This document shows, one piece after another, positions 1 through 5,030 of a DNA stretch of 7,814 bases. Source of the stretch: Ferruginibacter sp. (GTDB taxonomy: Bacteria; Bacteroidota; Bacteroidia; Chitinophagales; Chitinophagaceae). Numbering within the stretch: the stretch's first letter is position 1; every line of letters starts with the position of its first letter. The DNA is taken from contig JAURKN010000147.1 of the NCBI GenBank assembly GCA_030831725.1, forward strand, positions 1 to 7,814, in the 5' to 3' direction. The notes under the pieces are model-generated. The model searched no databases. It had not been told where the DNA came from and saw nothing but the letters and a program-made list of their open reading frames with translations. The position numbers and the translations under genes are program-made.

Positions 1-1048
1 GGTTGGCACCCAACTGGTGACCTACCTCATGTGCCACATAATCAATATCGAAATTATCTCCTTGTGGAATACCATCAGCTGGAGAAGTGATACCACTTCC
101 TTTACCGGTCAAACATACACAACCGATACAACCTGCGTTTCCACCACCACCTGTAGAACCGAACATGTGTCCGATGTCATAATTGGCTTCTCCAATCACG
201 GATGTGAGTGTAGACTGTAGCTGTGAGTTCCAGCTAGATTGTGTGGTATAAGGATCAGTTGATGGTGAATAATATATAACACTGGTAGTATTCGCAATCA
301 AGTTCAAGTGTAAAGCAAAATCCTTCTCATAAATCCCGTTGCAACGGGTAAGTGTATTGTTGAATGCCGCCAACACCAGATTCACCTGGGCTGAACTTGT
401 TGCTCCAAAATAGTTAGAGTATTCTCCATTGCAAGACTGAGCCAATCTCATTGTTTTCAAATCTCCACCGGATCTTGCAGTAAGGTTCATTACTTGCGCA
501 TTCAGCTCCGTAGTCAACTTCTCATCCGGCGTCTGGCAACTCCATGGCAATTGACCGGCAGGACGATATGATCTGAACACAGCATACACAAGGTGGTCAG
601 CAGAATATGGCTCCATAAACTCTGTTGGCTTGTCCGTACGGAAAACAGTAGTCTGTATACCTTGTGGAGAGTAACTCAACTTAAGTGTAGCATATTTATC
701 GGTAAGTCCTTTACCAGAAAATGCACGGATTTCCGGAAATCTGGCCTGCAACGCAGGTTCGAAGTTGGAGGCTTCCACCACTTCAAACTGCTCCATCTCA
801 CCATCCGCATTTGGCAGACTGATGATGGTGCTGTGGCGACTTGTGTTGGACACCACTTCGAACAAATCAGCTCTGAGCGAAGCCAGGTCTAAGTTGTATA
901 GTTTAAAGCTTTTTGGAAAGGTTGCTCTTGAAACAGCCTTGTCGGTAAGCATTTTTTCTGATCCGCTGAATACAGACCATGTGTTTTTCTGTGCTACGGC
1001 AGCATTAATTACAACCATGCAAAGAAAAAGATAGATGAGCTTTTTCAT
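1..1048 (-). CDS. Secreted reprolysin-like (M12B-type) zinc metalloprotease, C-terminus cut by window edge
   Basis: The frame is open from an ATG at 1048 to the left edge, giving 349 residues and the first base of the next codon. Residues 1-19 form a signal peptide (MKK start, hydrophobic core, ending AAVA before Gln20), so the protein is exported. Residues about 20-200 resemble the propeptide and N-terminal part of secreted reprolysin-like proteases. The catalytic domain follows with YDIGHMF (290-296), a Gly/Cys-rich loop with Cys307, Cys310 and Cys312, then DIDYVAHEVGHQLGAN (334-349). His340, Glu341 and His344 are two zinc ligands and the catalytic base of HExxHxxGxxH. The third His should be codon 350; its first base (C) is the last base visible. 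Related Bacteroidota proteins are often much longer with a C-terminal secretion/sorting domain, which cannot be checked here. The gene follows the DUF6600 gene on the same strand after 161 bases. Substrate unknown. Family call is firm; full length and export route are inference. Confidence 0.9.
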   Translation of the reverse strand, partial: MKKLIYLFLCMVVINAAVAQKNTWSVFSGSEKMLTDKAVSRATFPKSFKLYNLDLASLRADLFEVVSNTSRHSTIISLPNADGEMEQFEVVEASNFEPALQARFPEIRAFSGKGLTDKYATLKLSYSPQGIQTTVFRTDKPTEFMEPYSADHLVYAVFRSYRPAGQLPWSCQTPDEKLTTELNAQVMNLTARSGGDLKTMRLAQSCNGEYSNYFGATSSAQVNLVLAAFNNTLTRCNGIYEKDFALHLNLIANTTSVIYYSPSTDPYTTQSSWNSQLQSTLTSVIGEANYDIGHMFGSTGGGGNAGCIGCVCLTGKGSGITSPADGIPQGDNFDIDYVAHEVGHQLGAN

Positions 1049-1209
1049 GTCTTTGTTTTTTGGAAAAATTTGGAGGGCTGAAAGTAGAAATTTTAAATGA
1101 AACCTCATAGTGGAAATAGAAAATATTTCGTAGATCTTAATAAAAATTATACAAAACAAATTGAAAATGAATTGTATTTAATTTTTTACTATGTATTTTA
1201 TATGGCTAA

Positions 1210-2484
1210 TCAAGGTTCTTTTCTAAGATTTTTTATCGCTTTTTCTGTTGCTTTTTTTATCGGTTCTTGTTTGGGAATCTGCCGAATAGTGGGTTGTTTC
1301 TGTTCCAATTGAGGCTGTCGGATGATTACAGGGCGTCTGATGGGCTTGTCCACTTTTGGGGGTGCTGCAGGTTGTATGGTCTTTTGCTTTTCTTTGGGTC
1401 TGAAATCTTCTGATTTTATAAGAGGTTGTTCTGTTCTGGGCAAGGTCTGTTCCGCAGGTTTTTTAATCTGGGGTTGTTTTTGATTTTGCTGTTCTCTGAT
1501 TTGATCAGTTTCTCTCTTGGGTTCGTGTGGTTCTATTGTAATTCTGGGGTTTGCGATTTGAGGTTTTGAAATTTCTTCAGATGGTATTTCTTTTACCGGA
1601 TGATGGGTTTCTGTTTTAATCTCTCCTCTTGTGGGAGGATGTCCTTTCCATTCATCGAGTTTTTTCGGATTCGGACTTGGTTGATTAGGAACAGATTCTT
1701 TAATCTCAGGTCTGTATATCATAAGCCTGTCTCTTTGGTGTTTTTGAATGGGCGTGTTCGTTGTTTCAATCAGAACAGGTCTGATTTTTTTCCCGGAATA
1801 TTTTTCTACTTCAGATTTGGATGGACCTGCATGGTATTTGTATTTGTCTGGTCCGTATTCTCTTATATTTTCAATGGCATTGGATTTTTTCAGGTAATTC
1901 AGATATCCGCCAAAACCCGAAAAATGCTGATTCATATCTCTTCTGCCAAGATATCTGCGGTGTACGAATCGCCAATGATCATGTTGAGGTTCGTAATAAT
2001 TGCTAAATGCGAAAACCAGACTGACACCCGGTGCGATGGGAGTCCATCCATAATATCCTTCATATTGTCGCCAGGCGACCCATGCGCAGCTCCATTGATA
2101 ACCCGGTACCCATACCCATCTGTAAAAAGGATCATAAAACCAGCGCCCATAATGAAAAGGTGCCCATCCCCAAGAGTAGAAGGAAACCCAAGTCCAACCT
2201 TCGTAGGTGTACACCCAATAACCATCACTACCATAAGGATAAAACTGATGATTGACACCGGGCACCCAAACAGGTCCATAATCCGGATTGTAGACCCAGG
2301 TTCCATATGGTGAGAGTTCATCATAAAAAACCTGAAAGTCTATCGTCGTTTGTGCATGTGTGTTATTTGGCTTGTAGAATAACATACAATGAAATAAAAC
2401 CAAAATGATGATCGTATTTCTTTTGAAATGTTTTTGAAATATTTCAGTTGTAAAAGAATGATGTTTAGATGAAGATGAATGCAT
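1210..2484 (-). CDS. DUF6600-type exported Trp/Tyr-rich protein with Pro/Lys/Gln-rich tail
   Basis: A 424-residue protein of unknown biochemical function. A basic n-region is followed by a hydrophobic stretch (about 24-37) and a likely cleavage after Ala44 (NTHA before Gln). No other in-frame ATG gives a proper signal sequence, so the 2484 start is kept despite a long 21-residue n-region. Residues 53-153 are strongly aromatic and carry repeated short units: YGTWV (60-64), VWVPG (72-76), GYWVY (88-92), GWTWV (96-100), GWAPFHYGRW (106-115), VWVPG (124-128) and GWTPIAPG (146-153). This is the pattern I associate with DUF6600 and related WxxGxW-repeat proteins of Bacteroidota. Residues about 200-424 are polar, low in complexity and rich in Pro, Lys, Gln and Glu, probably disordered. 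The protein is probably periplasmic or surface-associated; a wall or polymer-binding role is speculation. An inverted repeat overlaps the start codon (2482-2488 with 2513-2519). The protease gene lies downstream on the same strand. Confidence 0.85.
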   Translation of the reverse strand: MHSSSSKHHSFTTEIFQKHFKRNTIIILVLFHCMLFYKPNNTHAQTTIDFQVFYDELSPYGTWVYNPDYGPVWVPGVNHQFYPYGSDGYWVYTYEGWTWVSFYSWGWAPFHYGRWFYDPFYRWVWVPGYQWSCAWVAWRQYEGYYGWTPIAPGVSLVFAFSNYYEPQHDHWRFVHRRYLGRRDMNQHFSGFGGYLNYLKKSNAIENIREYGPDKYKYHAGPSKSEVEKYSGKKIRPVLIETTNTPIQKHQRDRLMIYRPEIKESVPNQPSPNPKKLDEWKGHPPTRGEIKTETHHPVKEIPSEEISKPQIANPRITIEPHEPKRETDQIREQQNQKQPQIKKPAEQTLPRTEQPLIKSEDFRPKEKQKTIQPAAPPKVDKPIRRPVIIRQPQLEQKQPTIRQIPKQEPIKKATEKAIKNLRKEP

Positions 2485-2595
2485 GTCTGTGTTTTTAATG
2501 TGTCGAAACTAGAGACATGTAAACAAGTAAAAGATGACGGCAATTATGAATTAAGATGATAAAAAGAAATGGTGAGGGAGTTGACTTCATATATA

Positions 2596-2624
2596 GAAAA
2601 AGGGCAGGAACCTAATCCTGCCCT
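2596..2624 (-). terminator. Intrinsic terminator, minus strand
   Basis: A perfect 9-bp stem (agggcagga at 2601-2609, tcctgccct at 2616-2624) closes a 6-base loop. Read on the minus strand the stem ends in a run of five T (2601-2597) followed by C. On the plus strand the hairpin is followed by taaatca, so it is directional. No annotated minus-strand gene lies directly upstream: the next gene to the right is on the plus strand. The terminator therefore belongs either to an unrecognised small transcript starting around 2800, or to the 5' leader of the DUF6600 gene, where it could act as an attenuator. Confidence 0.7.
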
Positions 2625-2661
2625 AAATCAACCGATACAGTGTAGTCGCCTTTTAAAGCGG

Positions 2662-2751
2662 TTATTCTGAATCAATCTGCTTTGTATCAAGAATCATCGA
2701 GTCAAATTTGAGCATTTCAAGCGCATCACGGGAAACCAGTTTATGATTCAT
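2662..2751 (-). CDS. Possible short peptide gene or gene remnant, 29 codons
   Basis: ATG at 2751 to TAA at 2662-2664 encodes a 29-residue peptide beginning MNHKLVSRDALEMLKF. The composition is protein-like and acidic/basic balanced, with no membrane segment. No Shine-Dalgarno is visible, which means little in Bacteroidota. A second frame, shifted by one base register, is open for 31 codons just upstream (2741-2836, reading ISLFKFDQGDIRSEKGADIL in its middle) but has no ATG. Read across a single frameshift near 2741-2751 the two would form a continuous segment of about 60 residues, which suggests a decayed gene. Open runs of 30 codons are common by chance, so the call is weak. No family recognised. 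Confidence 0.2.
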   Translation of the reverse strand: MNHKLVSRDALEMLKFDSMILDTKQIDSE

Positions 2752-2809
2752 TTAAAACCAATATGTCTGCTCCCTTCTCTGACCGGATATCTCCCTGATC
2801 AAACTTGAA

Positions 2810-2817
2810 CAAAGATA
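2810..2817 (-). promoter_or_regulatory. Bacteroidota-type -7 promoter element, candidate
   Basis: On the minus strand this reads TATCTTTG, an exact fit to the TAnnTTTG -7 consensus described for the Bacteroides primary sigma factor. A TTA triplet 20 bases upstream (2838-2840) is a poor match to the -33 TTG. It lies about 190 bases upstream of the minus-strand terminator. An 8-base pattern with four to six fixed bases occurs by chance in AT-rich DNA, so this rests on its pairing with the terminator. Confidence 0.3.
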
Positions 2818-2983
2818 TGTTGTCATTTAAGCGAGATTAATGACCGTGTGCATGTTAGTATTTGATGCTCGTCAGCATAGGTATGGTATTTAAGCTTTGC
2901 CAATAAAAAATACTATCATAAACATTAGATGTATTTTGAAATTATTTTTAGATTTATAATACATTATCCATTAAAATCTGGTT

Positions 2984-3688
2984 ATGAATAATCCACTGAT
3001 GTTTGTTTTTGCCTCGGCTTTTCCAGTTTTATTTTTCTTGTTTCTGATTTTGAGAAAAGATAAGCAACAAGAACCTCCTAAACTATTGCTGAAATGTTTT
3101 ATTGGCGGATTCATCGCTGCGGTAATAGCCATTATCATTGAATTCATTTTGGGTATTTTCGGAAACACACTTGAGGGTGACTTTTCAAAAGCTTTTTATA
3201 CCGCTTTCATTGTTGCGGCCGGAACAGAAGAATTGGTGAAGTGGTTCATTGTAAAAAGATTGGTTTGGACAAATCCTGAATTTGATCAACATTATGATGG
3301 CATCATTTATGCCGTATTCGTATCTCTTGGTTTTGCACTGATTGAAAACTTGATGTATGTATTTAACGGTGGGCTTCACGTTGCTCTCATGAGAGGTGTA
3401 CTTGCCGTTCCCGGACACGGATTTTTTGCTGTAATCATGGGGTATTTTCTTTCTTTGGCAAAATTTGAAAAAGGGAGCCAGAGGTCAAGACACATGGTAT
3501 TCAGTTTGTTGATGCCCATAATATTTCATGGTTTATATGATTTTGCTTTGATGTATATGGGAAATCTTGGCGAGAAAAATCCCATGTTAAGTCTGGGTCT
3601 TGCTATTTTATTCAGTGTAGTTGTTATCCGGTTATGGGTTGTGGGATTTAAAAACATACGAAAACATCTGATCAAAGATGGTATGTGA
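2984..3688 (+). CDS. PrsW-family intramembrane protease
   Basis: A 234-residue polytopic membrane protein with about seven hydrophobic segments (roughly 3-23, 36-58, 70-90, 106-126, 138-158, 169-191, 201-221). The family motifs appear in order: EELVK with Glu82, Glu83 and Lys86; GFALIEN with Glu121 and Asn122; PGHG with His145; and FHGLYD with His182 and Asp186. These conserved acidic and His residues are those expected in PrsW-type proteases, which belong to the same broad superfamily as CAAX/Abi proteases. In Bacillus subtilis PrsW (218 residues, close to this length) makes the first cut in the anti-sigma factor RsiW. Here the substrate is unknown and no sigma/anti-sigma pair lies nearby. 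The gene stands alone on the plus strand, divergent from DUF6600 and convergent with asd. Start at 2984 places the first membrane segment directly at the N-terminus. Family call strong; role in signalling inferred. Confidence 0.88.
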   Translation: MNNPLMFVFASAFPVLFFLFLILRKDKQQEPPKLLLKCFIGGFIAAVIAIIIEFILGIFGNTLEGDFSKAFYTAFIVAAGTEELVKWFIVKRLVWTNPEFDQHYDGIIYAVFVSLGFALIENLMYVFNGGLHVALMRGVLAVPGHGFFAVIMGYFLSLAKFEKGSQRSRHMVFSLLMPIIFHGLYDFALMYMGNLGEKNPMLSLGLAILFSVVVIRLWVVGFKNIRKHLIKDGM

Positions 3689-3724
3689 TTTGATGGGGTT
3701 TGGACGTTTGGTGTTCCGCCTTGT

Positions 3725-3766
3725 GGATTTAGGATTTAGGATTTAGGATTTAGGATTTAGGATTAA
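3725..3766 (+). repeat. Tandem heptamer array, ggattta x5
   Basis: Five consecutive identical ggattta units occupy 3725-3759, followed by a one-base variant ggattaa at 3760-3766. It is the most regular part of the surrounding tract. The unit differs by one base from the plant-type telomere heptamer TTTAGGG, which I regard as coincidence in a bacterial chromosome. Confidence 0.9.
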
Positions 3767-3797
3767 AGATTTATGATTTGGGATTCAAATAAATTAT

Positions 3798-3963
3798 TGA
3801 TTAGTGATTTGTGATTAATTATTTATGATTTGGGATGTTTGTGGTTTGTGGTTTGTTGTTTGGGGTTGAGTGTTCCGTTGTGCGGATTTAGGATTAAAGA
3901 ATTGTGAATTGTGATTTGGGACGTTTTTAAAACGTGAGATATCTAATCACAAATCACTAATCA
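3798..3963. repeat. Perfect 20-bp inverted repeat with 126-base spacer
   Basis: The left arm tgattagtgatttgtgatta (3798-3817) is the exact reverse complement of the right arm at 3944-3963; pairing stops cleanly on both sides. The arms are made of the same heptamers as the rest of the tract. RNA from either convergent gene that reads into this region could form a long stem, which might stall polymerase or protect a 3' end. No T-run follows either arm, so it is not a classical intrinsic terminator. Confidence 0.85.
3921..3935. repeat. Short palindrome acgtttt-t-aaaacgt
   Basis: Seven-base arms flank one central base (3921-3927 and 3929-3935), within the larger spacer between the 20-bp arms and 54 bases past the asd stop codon. 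It could form a small hairpin with a 5-base loop in RNA, but lacks a T-tract on either strand, so a terminator role is doubtful. Confidence 0.5.
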
Positions 3964-3988
3964 CCAATCAGAAATCTTTGTATTCATC

Positions 3989-4978
3989 TTATACCAGCCC
4001 TTTTGTTATTAAATATTCCGCGATTTGAATGGCATTTGTTGCAGCTCCTTTTCGGAGATTATCGCTGACGATCCAGCAGTTCATCGTATTGGCTTGTGTT
4101 TCATCACGTCTTATTCTGCCAACAAAAGTGTCATCCTTATCATGTGCGATCAAAGGCATGGGATATATTTTATTTTCAGGATCATCCTGCAACACCACCC
4201 CGCTGCTTCGAGATAACATCCCCTTCACTTCATCCACATCAAAATCATGTTCAAACTCGATATTTACCGATTCGCTGTGTCCGCCAATGGTAGGTATTCG
4301 CACACAGGTTGCAGTTAGTCGAATATTTGGATCACCCATGATCTTCATGGTTTCGTTCGTCATCTTCATCTCCTCTTTGGTGTACCCATTTTCCAAAAAA
4401 ACATCAATTTGCGGTATAGCATTCAAATCAATCGGATAGGCATAAGCCATTTCTCCTTTGATGCCTTTGCGCTCGTTCATAAGCTGGTTTACGGCTTTAA
4501 CACCTGTGCCTGTTACGCTTTGATAGGTGCTTACCACCACTCTTTTGATTTTGTATTTCTCGTGCAATGGTTTCAATACTACAACCAATTGAATGGTAGA
4601 GCAATTCGGATTGGCGATGATTTTATCAGAGGAGGTCAGCACCGATCCATTCACTTCAGGCACCACCAGTTTTTTATCCGCATCCATGCGCCAAGCGCTT
4701 GAGCTGTCTATTACGATTGTTCCTGCTTCCGCAAACATGGGTGCCCATTCGAGCGACGTTGACCCTCCTGCCGAAAACAAAGCAATCTGTGGTTTTTTAA
4801 GAATGGCATCCTGCATGGAAACCACACGATATTCTTTTTTTTGGAACTGAATCAGTTTTCCAACTGAACGCTCCGATGCGACAGGAATGAGTTCCGTAAC
4901 CGGAAAGTTACGCTCAGCAAGTACTTCAAGCATTTTCGTGCCGACAAGTCCTGTAGATCCAACAACTGCAATTCTCAT
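3989..4978 (-). CDS. asd: Aspartate-semialdehyde dehydrogenase
   Basis: A 329-residue cytoplasmic enzyme, the usual length for the family. It reduces L-aspartyl-4-phosphate to L-aspartate-4-semialdehyde with NADPH, the branch-point step towards diaminopimelate/lysine, threonine and methionine. The N-terminal Rossmann loop GSTGLVG is at 7-13; SSSAWRMD (92-99) carries the substrate phosphate-binding Arg97; the catalytic Cys126 lies in NPNCSTIQ (123-130); STYQSVTGTG spans 150-159; and RIPTIGGHSE (227-236) holds Arg227 for substrate binding and the catalytic base His234. All key residues are present. The start at 4978 puts the nucleotide-binding strand (MRIAVVG) at the very N-terminus, as expected. 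It begins 52 bases after the isomerase gene, probably as the last gene of that transcription unit; an A/T-rich inverted repeat (4985-4991 with 5001-5007) lies just upstream of the ATG. The gene ends facing PrsW across the heptamer tract. Confidence 0.97.
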   Translation of the reverse strand: MRIAVVGSTGLVGTKMLEVLAERNFPVTELIPVASERSVGKLIQFQKKEYRVVSMQDAILKKPQIALFSAGGSTSLEWAPMFAEAGTIVIDSSSAWRMDADKKLVVPEVNGSVLTSSDKIIANPNCSTIQLVVVLKPLHEKYKIKRVVVSTYQSVTGTGVKAVNQLMNERKGIKGEMAYAYPIDLNAIPQIDVFLENGYTKEEMKMTNETMKIMGDPNIRLTATCVRIPTIGGHSESVNIEFEHDFDVDEVKGMLSRSSGVVLQDDPENKIYPMPLIAHDKDDTFVGRIRRDETQANTMNCWIVSDNLRKGAATNAIQIAEYLITKGLV

Positions 4979-5030
4979 GTGTTATTTTTTCCGATGTTAT
5001 GAAAAAAATGATGAAGTGTATTCAAATAAA

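Larger units (their letters stand above)
2592..2803 (-). ncRNA. Candidate small RNA or short transcript of about 200 nt
   Basis: The interval is bounded by a -7-like element (TATCTTTG, minus strand, 2817 down to 2810) and a directional intrinsic terminator at 2596-2624. Transcription starting about 7 bases after the box would give a transcript of roughly 205 nt. I do not recognise an RNA family. Short internal hairpins are possible, including cgc-ttt/aaggcg near 2650-2663 and the palindrome at 2702-2711, but I could not fold it. The alternatives are a short peptide gene (29 codons, 2662-2751) or the decayed end of an old gene. Identity is inference; only the boundary signals are seen. Confidence 0.3.
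2485..2983. other. 499-base intergenic region between divergent genes
   Basis: It separates the minus-strand DUF6600 gene from the plus-strand PrsW gene, so promoters for both should lie here. I see no recognisable full-length gene. The contents I can support are a minus-strand intrinsic terminator (2596-2624), a minus-strand -7-like box (2810-2817), a 29-codon minus-strand frame (2662-2751) and an adjoining open frame without a start codon (2741-2836). A palindrome tcaaatttga sits at 2702-2711. Possible but weak -7 elements are TAGTTTCG on the minus strand about 30 bases upstream of the DUF6600 start and TATTTTG at 2932-2938 upstream of PrsW. Neither has a well-placed -33 element. Confidence 0.7.
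3689..3988. repeat. Degenerate 7-base-period minisatellite tract between convergent genes
   Basis: This noncoding tract fills the gap between the ends of PrsW and asd. Much of it falls into heptamers: five exact ggattta units (3725-3759), then ggattaa, agattta, tgatttg, ggattca (3760-3787); gattagt, gatttgt, gattaat, tatttat, gatttgg, gatgttt (3799-3840); gtttgtg twice, gtttgtt and gtttggg (3837-3864, overlapping in register); and ggattaa, agaattg, tgaattg, tgatttg (3891-3918). From 3944 to 3978 the same kind of unit appears in reverse complement (taatcac, aaatcac, taatcac, caatcag, aaatctt). A longer imperfect duplication is also visible: tgttccgccttgtggattta (3712-3731) against tgttccgttgtgcggattta (3871-3890), 159 bases apart. 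No open frame or T-tailed terminator hairpin is seen. Origin by replication slippage is an inference. Confidence 0.8.

Noticed and set aside
593..1034. Two overlapping plus-strand frames of 89-99 codons
   Set aside because: Both are opposite the metalloprotease coding sequence, which has a signal peptide and zinc motif; neither translation resembles a protein family.
1600..2313. Long plus-strand open frame of 237 codons
   Set aside because: It lies wholly inside the DUF6600 gene on the other strand, and its translation shows no signal, motif or domain. The minus-strand frame has a signal peptide and family repeats.
1932..2324. 130-codon minus-strand frame in another register
   Set aside because: It overlaps the aromatic-repeat half of the DUF6600 gene; its Met/Gly/Ile-rich translation is a by-product of repeated TGG/GGN codons.
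2984..3688. Abortive-infection/CAAX protease defence gene
   Set aside because: The motif order fits PrsW better than Abi/CAAX, and no toxin, phage or other defence gene is adjacent.
3725..3766. Telomere-like repeat (resembles TTTAGGG)
   Set aside because: It is internal, short, one base different in each unit, and embedded in degenerate heptamers between bacterial genes.
3921..3935. Intrinsic terminator for asd or PrsW
   Set aside because: The palindrome is A/T-rich with only a short GC part and has no T-run after it on either strand.
3725..3978. CRISPR array
   Set aside because: The repeats are 7-base units with little or no spacer and no cas genes nearby; this is a minisatellite.
4029..4850. 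Several plus-strand frames of 63-136 codons
   Set aside because: They are antisense to asd, whose catalytic motifs are all intact.
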